From Tuctoria greenei (Eukaryota > Streptophyta > Magnoliopsida > Poales > Poaceae), in NCBI GenBank assembly GCA_036927565.1, contig JAYESD010000001.1:271013560-271077559 (forward strand): a DNA stretch of 64,000 nt, in the 5' to 3' direction. The position numbers and the translations under genes were made by a program. Positions 43,005-52,501 of this stretch are shown here, piece by piece; the first letter of the stretch is position 1; each line of letters starts with the position of its first letter. The notes under the pieces were generated by a model that was not told the origin of the DNA, ran no database searches, and worked only from the letters and a program-made list of their open reading frames with translations.

Positions 43005-46000
43005 GAACTCGCGCTCATCACTTTCCTTCGGGCTAATGTCGACGTGTTTGCCTGGCAACCGTCACAAATGCCTGGGATCCCCAGGGAAGTGATTAAGCAC
43101 AATCTGAAGATCTACCCCGATGCCCGACCTGTGCATCAGAAGCCACGGAAGCAATCTGTAGAGCGACAGAACTTCGTTCGACAAGAAGTGAAGAAGTTGC
43201 TCGAAGCTGGATTCATCCGAGAAGTCTTCCATCCAAAATGGCTGGCAAACCCAATCGTTGTGCCCAAGGCCGGCGGGAAGCTTCGGATGTGTATCGACTA
43301 CACCACACTAAATAAGGCATGTCCAAAAGATCCATTCCCACTACCTAGAATAGATCAGATAGTGGATTCCACCTCCGGATGTGAATTACTGTGTTTCCTA
43401 GACGCATATTCTGGGTATCATCAAATCAGAATGTCTAGGGAAGATGAAGAGCATACCTCATTCATCACAGTAGATGGATTGTACTGTTATACAGCCATGT
43501 CATTTGGTCTCAAGAATGCAGCTTCAACCTTTGTACGAGCTATGTATAAAACCTTTGAAGACCTCATTAGAGACATAGTGGAAGTGTATGTTGATGACAT
43601 CGTGGTCAAGGTGAAGAACAAGGAGTCACTTCTTGACACCTTACAGGCTATCTTCGATAAGCTGCGGGTCACCCGCACAAAGCTAAACCCAGACAAGTGT
43701 GTCTTCGGGGTTAGCTCCGGAAAACTTCTTGGTTTCCTAGTAAGTCACCGGGGCATAGAAGCTAATCCGGCGAAGATCAAGGACATTGAAAACATGCGGC
43801 CACCAGCCCGCATCAAAGATGTCCAAAGGCTAACTGGATGTCTAGCAACCCTCAGCCGGTTCATTTCAAGACTGGCAGAACGGGCACTCCCCTTCTTCAA
43901 GTTATTGAGGAAGTCCGAACCATTCCAATGGTCTGAAGAAGCAGAAAAGGCATTCCAGGAGCTAAAACAGTTCCTCACCACCCTACCAATTCTGGTAGCT
44001 CCGAACCCTGGTGAGCCTTTGTTGCTTTACATTTCAACAACTGACGAAGTTGTCAGTATGGTTCTGGTTGCGGAGAGACCAGAGCTACCCCATACTCAGG
44101 AATCCAGACCCCTTCGGGAGGGTCCGGAGGTCCCTGAAAGCGAGTCTGGGTCCCAGTTCCCAGACTCGAATCCACAAGAAGTCACTTCAGAAGACCCAGA
44201 CCCCTCCGGGAGGGTCCAGGTCGCTTCTGAAGAAGCTCCGGGTTCCTCCAGCCAGGACCCGGAGGTCCCCGAAGAAAATACGGATCCCTCCGAGAGGATC
44301 CGGGTCAGTGGAGAGGAAGCTCCGGACCCCTCCTGGAGGGTCCAGACCATTCAACACCCGGTGTACTTCATCAGTGAAGTACTACATGATGCTAAGACTC
44401 GATACCTAGAGGTGCATAAGCTGGTCTATGCAGTTCTTATCGCCTCCAGGAAGCTTCGCCATTATTTCCAAGCTCACAAGATCTCAGTGGTAACTTCTTA
44501 CCCACATCGAGCAATCTTGCATAATCCCAATTCAACTGGGAATATTGCAAAGTGGGCAGTGGAATTGACCGAATTCGATCTCAAATTCATTTCAAGGCAA
44601 GCAATCAAGAGTCAAGTATTGGCAGACTTCGTGGCGGAATGGACTCCCTCTCCATCAAACCCTGGGGGCCCCAGTGAGCAGAAGCCGGAACATGAAGCTC
44701 CAGTCTTCACCGAGCCTCATTGGACCCTCTACTTCGACGGCTCCATGCAAAAGCAGAGGGCCAGAGCTGGAATCCTTCTCCTCGCACCAACCGGGGAGAA
44801 GGTGAAATACATGGTACACCTTGACTTCAAGGCGACCAACAACATGGCGGAGTACGAAGCTCTCATCTACGGACTAAAGGTGGGACTGTCATACGGTGTC
44901 AAGCAATTGCTGGTCAAGGGAGATTCACAGCTCATCATTAAGCAAGTGAAGGGTGAATGCTCCTGCAACAATCTCCAGCTAGCTGCTTACCTCCTTGAAG
45001 TCCAGAGGCTTCAGAAGGACTTCGAAGTCCTAGATCTCCACCATGTCCAGCGTGCCCACAACGCTGAAGCCGACGAACTCTCGACGAAAGCGTCAACCGG
45101 AGCTCTGGCTCCTGACGGAACTTTTGTCCGAAGGTTGTCAAAACCCACAGCTCAGCCTGCCGAACTGAGTGAAGGAGGTGAGATCAGCATCCCGAAGCTG
45201 ACGGTCCCGATGGCCCTGTTACCATGGCAGCCATCAAGGGTCGTAGGTGCTGCCGGAAGCTCCGAGCAACCCAGCACGCAAGACTCAAATTCTCAAGCTA
45301 GTCCCGATGCATGGATCTCGGAGATCCGGAACTACTTGAAAGACAACATCCTTCCTAACGATGATGTATCCGCTGATCGGGTAGTCAGATTGGCTAAAAG
45401 ATACACGTTGGTAGAAGGGGATCTCTACCGGCGCGGTGCCAACGGCATCCTAATGCGGTGCATCACAAGGGAAGAAGGCTGCGAGCTCCTCGCAGAAATC
45501 CATGGAGGCGAGTGTGGGAACCATGCTTCTTCCCGCACGCTGGTTGGTAAAGCCTTTCGGCATGGCTTCTACTGGCCTACAGCACTCCAGGATGCAACTG
45601 AGCTGGTGAAGAAATGCGAAGCATGTCAATTTCATGCAAAGCAAATTCACACACCGGCTCAGCCCTTACAAATGATACCTCCTACATGGCCCTTCGCTGT
45701 GTGGGGGATGGACATCTTGGGACCTTTCCCAAGAGACGTCGGAGGTTACAAGTTCCTGTACGTTGCTGTTGACAAGTTCACCAAGTGGCCGGAAGCAACT
45801 CCAGTTGTGACAATCAAGAAGCAATCTCCTATCAACTTTTTGCAGTCCATTGTATGCAGATTTGGAGTCCCAAACAAAATCATGACTGATAATAGGGCCC
45901 AATTCACAAGCTCTGCATTTCAAGGATATTGCGAAGACCTCAGCATTCAAGTTTGCTACGCCTCCGTAGCTCACCCAGCAAGCAATGGTCAAGCCGAGAG

Positions 46001-46547
46001 AGCAAATGCTGAAATCCTTAAAGGACTCAAAACACGCACCTATGAGCGCTTGAAAAAACATGGAGCCAACTGGATTGAAAAGCTTCCACCTACTTTATGG
46101 GCCAACAGGACATCTCCAAACCGGTCAACTGGACAGACACCCTTCTTCCTGGTGTATGGAGCTGAAGCAATCCTTCCTCCAGAAATCACCTTGGGGTCAC
46201 TCCGGGTCCGGACCTTCAACGAAGCCACGCAGGACCAGCTCCGGCGTGAAGACCTAGACCTCCTTGAGGAAGGAAGGTGCCATGCAGTTGTTCGGAATGC
46301 CCAATACTGCCAAGCCCTACGGCGCTATCATCATCGACATGTACACAACCGACAGCTCGAGGAAGGCGATCTGGTGCTACAGAGAATACAATCCAGAGAA
46401 GGGTTAAACAAACTCTCCCACAGCTGGGAGGGACCCTTCCGAGTGATTAAAGTATCCCGTCCCGGAAGCGTTTGCTTGGCTACCGAGGATGGGACACCTC
46501 TCCCAAATCCTTGGAACATTGAGCACCTCCGTAAGTTCTACACTTAA
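43005..46547 (+). CDS. pol of element B: RT, dual RNase H, integrase
   Basis: Open in frame from just after the junction TAG to TAA at 46545. The first ATG-like start is doubtful (GTG at 43044), so expression probably depends on passing the TAG. RT: FHPKWLANPIVVPK, LRMCIDYTTLN, FLDAYSGYHQI, YVDD (about 43588). The first RNase H region lacks its leading Asp (LLLYISTTDEV, about 44020) and holds a ~90-residue Glu/Pro/Ser/Asp insert (44090-44355). The second, archaeal-type-like RNase H has YFDGSMQK, NMAEYEAL and KGDSQLI (44720-44940), with the expected acidic residues. Integrase: H-x-H zinc finger ending C-x2-C (about 45490-45630), DILGP, TDNRAQF (Gly of the motif is Arg) and ASNGQAERANAE. The end PNPWNIEHLRKFYT is shared with C and D. 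Dual RNase H is typical of the Tat lineage. Confidence 0.93.
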   Translation, partial: ELALITFLRANVDVFAWQPSQMPGIPREVIKHNLKIYPDARPVHQKPRKQSVERQNFVRQEVKKLLEAGFIREVFHPKWLANPIVVPKAGGKLRMCIDYTTLNKACPKDPFPLPRIDQIVDSTSGCELLCFLDAYSGYHQIRMSREDEEHTSFITVDGLYCYTAMSFGLKNAASTFVRAMYKTFEDLIRDIVEVYVDDIVVKVKNKESLLDTLQAIFDKLRVTRTKLNPDKCVFGVSSGKLLGFLVSHRGIEANPAKIKDIENMRPPARIKDVQRLTGCLATLSRFISRLAERALPFFKLLRKSEPFQWSEEAEKAFQELKQFLTTLPILVAPNPGEPLLLYISTTDEVVSMVLVAERPELPHTQESRPLREGPEVPESESGSQFPDSNPQEVTSEDPDPSGRVQVASEEAPGSSSQDPEVPEENTDPSERIRVSGEEAPDPSWRVQTIQHPVYFISEVLHDAKTRYLEVHKLVYAVLIASRKLRHYFQAHKISVVTSYPHRAILHNPNSTGNIAKWAVELTEFDLKFISRQAIKSQVLADFVAEWTPSPSNPGGPSEQKPEHEAPVFTEPHWTLYFDGSMQKQRARAGILLLAPTGEKVKYMVHLDFKATNNMAEYEALIYGLKVGLSYGVKQLLVKGDSQLIIKQVKGECSCNNLQLAAYLLEVQRLQKDFEVLDLHHVQRAHNAEADELSTKASTGALAPDGTFVRRLSKPTAQPAELSEGGEISIPKLTVPMALLPWQPSRVVGAAGSSEQPSTQDSNSQASPDAWISEIRNYLKDNILPNDDVSADRVVRLAKRYTLVEGDLYRRGANGILMRCITREEGCELLAEIHGGECGNHASSRTLVGKAFRHGFYWPTALQDATELVKKCEACQFHAKQIHTPAQPLQMIPPTWPFAVWGMDILGPFPRDVGGYKFLYVAVDKFTKWPEATPVVTIKKQSPINFLQSIVCRFGVPNKIMTDNRAQFTSSAFQGYCEDLSIQVCYASVAHPASNGQAERANAEILKGLKTRTYERLKKHGANWIEKLPPTLWANRTSPNRSTGQTPFFLVYGAEAILPPEITLGSLRVRTFNEATQDQLRREDLDLLEEGRCHAVVRNAQYCQALRRYHHRHVHNRQLEEGDLVLQRIQSREGLNKLSHSWEGPFRVIKVSRPGSVCLATEDGTPLPNPWNIEHLRKFYT

Positions 46548-47834
46548 TATCACGGAGGTGAGTCTATAGTAACTTGAGGTGTATGTTATAGAGTCATCAT
46601 ACAGAGTCGGGTAGTTCCTCCGGGAGAACAGCCGGACCTTCCCCGGAAGGTCTGCAAAGTTCATGCAACACTTGTCACAGTCATAGAACTAAAAGTGTGG
46701 CTAGCTACCCTGGGTCAAACGAGAAATTAAACACGCTTAGCCTAGTTCCATACCCTAAGAGTGTACTTGTTTCCCTTGTACCCCGGACCTATAATGAAAG
46801 ACATCTTCATGTGAAACAGACTCCACGTGCATTTATTTTGTACAAGCTCAACATTTTTTATTTTTCTCTTTCTTGTCTATAACAAAGACGTGCAATTCTT
46901 AAGAAATTTTAGTTCGACCGGTTCATATACGATTCGAGTTGTATTGTCGATTCTTTTGGATTCAAATATTGTTCATGGCCCACTCGCCTGAATGCCACCA
47001 AGCCAATCTAGGGCCGGAGTGTGCTATCGACTTAGCCTGATCAAGCACCCTAAGTACGCCACTCTACCTACACCCCGGCAGGCCGAAGTAAGGCGGGTCC
47101 AAGTACAATTGGATTTGGAAGAAAAGACAATGCATTCGGTTGTATTTAGAATCGCGTTCGACCTAAAATTTTCTCGAGAATTGTAAGCCGCGACGAAGTT
47201 ATAGGCAAGAAACAAATTTTACTATTTTTCTTGGCTTTAGTGTGCAGGAAAAGCCGGAGCTAACAAAGCTCCGATTCCCCTATGTGGCTTGTAATCGATG
47301 TTAAGCATTGAAAACGAGCATCACCAGAGCAACCAAGCTCTGGTAAAGCTAGGGGGACCAGCCGTCGACGCTAAATAAAAGATGGTGAGAAGACCCCGCA
47401 AACGGAGTCTGCTGCCAACAAACTAAGTGTTGGCAAAGGTCACTGCCGGAGCTACTAGCTCCGAAATCCCGGAGGACTAACTATCGATGCTCTACGCGTT
47501 GATAGGGACTATTGCCGGAGCTACTAAGCTCTGACGATAGACAATGCCGGAGCTTCTAAGCTCCGACAACCTCAGGGGGCCCTCACTATCGAAGACTTCG
47601 GACCTACACTCTACAAGTTTGGAGCAAATGAGTCTTCAACAAAACACAATATCCTCTTGGTACATGTTCACAATCAAATTGTGTACATCTACCAGGGGGC
47701 CAGGTGAAGACAAAAGTGTTGAAGACAAAAAGTGAAATTCACAAAAATTTGGGGATTTCATTCATATGGAGACAAGGGATTACAAAATTGAGGAAGAAGA
47801 AGAGAAAATACAAGTGAGAACTACAGAGATGGTC
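46548..47834. other. Convergent 3' region of element B with hairpin repeats
   Basis: It lies between pol (plus) and the antisense gene (minus). Near-palindromes of CCGGAGCT-N-AGCTCCG type at about 47262, 47452, 47515 and 47546, plus CCAGAGCAACCAAGCTCTGG near 47323. GGGGGCC motifs lie near 47575 and 47696. AATGAA on minus near 47760 could be the antisense polyadenylation signal. No credible gene. Confidence 0.65.
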
Positions 47835-50800
47835 CTAGACCCTACGGAAGAATTGGGCGACCTTTGGGGCAACCTCCGACATGTTGGCTCGGGCAGCTTC
47901 GCCTTCTCCTTCAACGGGACCTTCAAGCACCGGGTCCAAAGGAAATTGGGAGTTCCGGCTGGTGTAGCACGTCAGCACATATTCTGCGACGTTCTTCGCC
48001 AGGGATTGCCCCTCAACCTCCAATTGGTCCGCGATGACATCGCCCACCTTGGAGAGTTTGCTGCCTGCTGAGCTCAACGCCTGCAACGCCAGGTCCGGCT
48101 CCGGCTCCGGATCATCCGGACGCACGGGACTGAAGCCCATCGGTGTCAGCGCGTCGTTAGCCTTGCCCAGGGACTCCCAAATCTGTAGGGAGTCCGCAGT
48201 CCTCAAGCCCTTTAATTCCTCCAGGGATCTTCTGGCCGCCACCAGTTCAGAATTCTCGCGGGCGAGGCGCTCAACTTCTTTGGCGTTTTGCTGAATCTTC
48301 TCAGCAACCCGCTTCTCGAGTTTTCCGAGCTCCTCCTCCCGGAGGTGGATCTTGTTCCGACGGTCAACCAGGTCCTTCTCCCTGCCCCTCACTTTCTTTT
48401 CCCTGGCAACAAGGGCACACTCCCGCTCGTGGAGCTCCTGCCCTCGCACCCATGCCTTCTTCTCCTCCTCAATGCAGCGCTCTTCCAATTTCTTAGCGCG
48501 CTCCTCGAGGCCCTTGTCAGCCAGAGCCACCTTCTCGGTGAGCTCCTCTTCCCTCCTCAGGACGTCATCCCGCAGCTCAAGGAGTTTCTGCTCTTCATCT
48601 TCGAGCCGTTTCTCCCTCTCCTCAAGTGCCTCCCGGCGCTTGATGAGTGTAGTGTTAATGGCCTCAAGCCTTTCTTGGCGTTCATCAGCCGCACTGTTAG
48701 CTGCTTTGGTTTGCTCGTAAATCTCCCGGGATTGGGCGTCGAGGGTGCGAGTCATACTCTCCCTGTAATCCAATAATTCACCCCAGTATTCCAGGCGGAT
48801 CTTCTCCCGCTTGATCCACTCTTTGTCATCCGCTAGCCTCGACTGCGCCAGCTTGGTCTCAAAGTAGAGCCGGTTACGTCACCGCCTAAGGGTTTGGCGC
48901 TCCTCTTCAAGAGCCTTACTATCGTGGAAGAAGGCCAGTTGAACTTGACGCAGACTAGAACATGCGTTGTCAATAGACAGTGACAACGGGATAGGTTCCG
49001 GACCTGCTGGGGTCTCCTCTGCTGGTTCCAGCGGGTTTTCAGATACAAAAATTGGGTCCCACTCCACAAGAGTGGTCCCATGGGTCTCCATGGCACTAGG
49101 GCCGTCCTCCGGGATGGCCTCAGTCGCCATCGAGGAAGGCCCCGCCACCAGGTCTTCATTCACCCCCTCAGGCAGGGGGCCGACGACTTCACCAGGGCAC
49201 TCTGGCTCAGCCGTAGGTACCTCCAACGTCGTCACTTCCGGAGCAGGGGCCGCTTCTGGCTCCGGCCTGGGCACCTCCTCTAGTGGGGGCTCGGGCGCCG
49301 ACGCCTCTGCAACAACCGTCTTGGGAGCCGGAAGATCTTCATCATCAACCGGCCCTACGTCCGGAGCTCCAACAACAACCGGCTCTGCGGCCGGTGCTTC
49401 TGAGGTAGCCGACCCAACCGCCAGGACTTCCTCAACATCCGGCGCGCAAGCCGGGACTTCAATCACCCCCGGCTCAACCGCCGGGGCTTCGACAATTTCC
49501 GGCTCTGGGGCCGGAATTACTGCTTCCTCTACCTTGGGAGGCTTCCGCACCAGCTTGCACGGAACCTCTTTCCCGGGCGTTCTGGGCTGGTCATAGCCGG
49601 CGTGGAGGCTCCAGAAGGCCCCCCGGAACTCATTGCAGCCACGGGTGTTTCCCTGGTCGAGGCCCCCCTCGATCGGGAAGAACCTCTGGACCTAGAGGCC
49701 TCAACCGGCCCTGGTGCTGGAGTCGCATGCCCGGAGCTAGCTCCCCGGGAGGACCCCACTGCGGATACAGTCGCCGCGATTACAGAAGACCTCCCCCTCC
49801 GGGGAGAAGGAGCCGATGCAGAGGTGGCAGGCCTGACAGACCTTCTGTCGGCATGCTGCAGCTTCCTCTTCCGGCTCAAGGGTTCTTCTGCCGGCTCCTT
49901 GCCCTTGCCGACGACTTCAACCCTCGGCTTCGGGGCAGGGTCGGAGCCACCTTCGGAAGCCCCAGGGATCGCCACCCTGGTGGTTGATCTTCTCTCGACG
50001 ACACCGAGGTCTTCAAGCGCGGGCATCTTCCGCTGGAGCTCCCTACTGAACTCTACTTCCACGCTCAGAGGAAGAAAAGCTGATGGCGGAGTCAAGTCGT
50101 CACCCTCGACGTCGATGCTGTGCTGAAACTTCTTGAGGTGGAACTCCAAGGTTGTCCCCACCATGTTGGACTTCAGCCCGGTCTCGACCCGGTCGTCGTC
50201 CATCACGCTGTTGAGGGCCCAAGCGAGTTTTTCTCTCCTCTTCAGCGGTGCCCACCTGTTGACTAGGAGGTTACAAAACACCGCCTGAGGAGTTAATCCT
50301 CCCTCCACGCACTGGCGGATCCTAGTCAGAACGGGGTTGAAGGCGTCCGCCAACGCCGGAGCTTCACTCCAGATCGTCGTGTCAATGTTGGGGAGGCCTT
50401 CGGGCAGCTCTAGCCTCTCGTGCTCCTCCACCCGGATGACTATCCAGTCCTTCTTCCAGTCATCCCACTTCCCAGAGGGAAACGACCAGAGGTACTTGAA
50501 TGGGCACTTCTTGCACTTCACGAAGTAGTAGAAGCCAAGGTACTCATTGCTCCTACCGGTGGTGTGGACGGTGAAGAAGGCCCGGAAGAGTTCAATGCAG
50601 GGGGGGATGCCCACCCACATCTCACAGAAGTGGACGAAGATAGACACAAGGAGAATGGAGTGAGGGCCAAGGTGGTATAGCTGCAGACCATAAAAGTCCA
50701 GCAGCATCAAGAAAAAGGAGGAAAAAGGTGGGATCAACCCCACCATGGCGTACGAGGAGAAGTACCCCATTTCGCCGGCGTGCTCCTTCTCAAACGGGAG

Positions 50801-50956
50801 CTCTCCCCCGGCGCGGACCGAGCGGTTGAAGAAGTCCAAGGACCATCCCATGAGGGTCCGGACCTTCTTCAGGTCGCCGTCTGTCTTCAAACGACTCTCG
50901 CGGAGACCTAACTCTATCGCAACACAGCAAGGCAAGAGAGGAAAAGCGAAGTACAA
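47835..50956 (-). pseudogene. Antisense gene of element B (putative gypsy-type transposon, PF04195-like)
   Basis: Opposite strand to gag-pol; function unknown. The first frame (50956-49529, 475 codons) holds the conserved N-terminal domain (MGWSLDFFNR, GELPFEKEHAGE, LGPHSILL, FHCFVHFCEM-like, FYYFVKCKK, GKWDDWKKDW, RWAPLKRREK) and a Ser/Arg/Ala-rich tail. The ATG used in element C corresponds here to ATA, but an upstream in-frame ATG exists at 50956. The frame changes at about 49550-49530, at the place where C and D have an intron; the next frame (49550-48879) is a Glu/Pro/Ala-rich low-complexity stretch. After a single TGA (48881-48879) it continues to 47835: a long coiled coil (REALEEREKRLEDEEQK type heptads, 48650-48200) and the conserved C-terminal block (IWESLGKANDAL ... 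AEYVLTCYTS). If spliced or shifted it would give ~1000 residues. Confidence 0.78.
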
Positions 50957-51452
50957 GTAGGGAGTTTGAGCGCAAGATCAGATGAGAGGCGTAAAGAACT
51001 CCAGACGGTGCGCGCTTTCCCTCTTAAGTAAGCCCTCACAACGCTTGGATGGAAACCGCAAGGAAGTCGAAGATACCACTCAAAAATTCCACCCAGCCGA
51101 TGACAAGGGGGCCCGGGACCACCCCGACGATCAAGTCGAGGTTCTTACCCAGGTGAACGGTTGTCATCATGAGGCGGGAAACCCGAAGGCAGCGACCTGA
51201 CAAGGCGCGCGGAACCAATACGGTTTTCGTATCGGGAACTGGCGCCCTTAAATTGCGTGAGATCCGGACGCCAAAGATCTCATCTGCCGCACGCGGGATA
51301 CACCACACGGCGAGGATTTAACTCCAAACCATCGCCAACGGCACATCCGAAGACCTTTGAAGACTCAGTTCAAAAGTCGCGAGGATGGACCCACCTCCGG
51401 CGGAATGACTTCACCCCAGGGGTCTTCCCCAGAGGTGGGCCCAGGGGGCCAC
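50957..51452 (-). other. 5' region of B antisense gene and polypurine tract of B
   Basis: The minus strand has ACTTAAGAGGG near 51030, matching the promoter-like region of element C, but no clear TATA. At the right end, plus strand GAGGTGGGCCCAGGGGGCCAC (51431-51451 or so) is the polypurine tract of B. No other gene seen. Confidence 0.6.
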
Positions 51453-52300
51453 TATCGGTACCCTGGAAACCGTACACCCCTTAAGGTTACAAAAATCACA
51501 AAGGAAAGTCATCTACTTGATTTGAAGACCTTCAGAGGCCCACATGTCAGATATAACCGGACCCGCTTCTACAACATGGTTAATCCCAGGGTTGCCACAT
51601 GTACTATCAAACCGGAGCTACCGGCCACAAGGGGGAAGCTCCAGGCTATGTACCGAAATGGCACCCCCGGACCTAACCCCAGACCGAGGGAAGCTCCGGA
51701 TCTGACACGTGTCAGGTAGCTCTGGAACTACCTGTTTCCCACAGCATGCTCCAGAGCTGCCACATGTCCAATCGTCGGATCTTCAGCCTCTAACCTCCGG
51801 AAGACTCCACAACGGCTCCGGATCTTCAAAGGGGAATCAAGGACTTCAAGACCCGATTAAGTGTTATTAATACCATATTAATGACACACAATCGGACGAC
51901 CTTAGTTATCGGTAACGGTGCTGTCAAAGCCCATTACCCAGTCATTAAGGGCAATTAAGCGTGTTGAATGAGTATCAATACTAGTAACCGCCGGGGCCAC
52001 ATGTCGGGCCAGGCTAACTTGTAACGGCCTGCCCTTGTACTATAAAAGGACAGGCCGACGACACGTTCGGGGGGATCACACGTTCCATACACGCTCGATA
52101 CAAGCTCATACAGCTAATACAACACCAACACACTCGTGGAGTAGGGTATTACGCTCAGGCGACCCGAACCACGTAAATATCCGTGTCTCCTGTGCTATTG
52201 CCAATTCACCTTCTTGAATCTCCGCGCGACCACACCGAACATCAAACTCCTCTAACACTTTAGTAGTGTCGGGAGATCTGCCAGATCCAAACCACCGACA
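51453..52300 (+). repeat. 3' LTR of element B
   Basis: 848 bp, TATCGGTACCC...CACCGACA; the terminal TG is TA here. TATAAAAGG at 52041-52049. It differs from the 5' LTR by scattered, mostly transition changes. Confidence 0.95.
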
Positions 52301-52501
52301 GGGTCCATTACTCTTCTACTGAGGCTGCGGCGATCCACGCTTTTGCGCCTGTTGGCCTGCAGGGGTGCATAAAAAGAGAACTTTCCCCCTGAGGGTCCTT
52401 TCTCCCGCCTCTGCATCCCTGCACTCGTGCTTTTGCCTCAAGCCCAGTTCTTGCGCTCTAGTTCCCAGTCTCCCCGTCCGGAGCCTCCTCCCTCAACCCT
52501 C
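52301..52501 (+). promoter_or_regulatory. Upstream region of the antisense gene of element D
   Basis: Begins with the GGGTC duplication of B. GCATAAAAAGAG at about 52366 is a TATA-like motif 135 bp before the ATG at 52502, similar in spacing to the TATATA of element C. Direct evidence for a promoter is lacking. Confidence 0.4.

Larger units (their letters stand above)
39701..52300 (+). mobile_element. Element B: complete Tat-lineage Ty3/gypsy retrotransposon
   Basis: 12,600 bp, flanked by GGGTC duplications (39696-39700, 52301-52305). Two LTRs of exactly 848 bp (39701-40548, 51453-52300). Order: primer site, gag-protease, RT-RNase H-integrase on plus, hairpin spacer, antisense gene on minus, polypurine tract, 3' LTR. 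pol is one open frame of over 1100 codons, but gag has four stops. It is the best-preserved copy of this lineage here and sits inside element D. Confidence 0.96.

Noticed and set aside
48288..49596. Plus-strand frames opposite the B antisense gene (Ser- or Leu-rich)
   Set aside because: Shadows of the coiled-coil and Pro/Glu-rich coding on the minus strand; no conservation with C or D in that direction.
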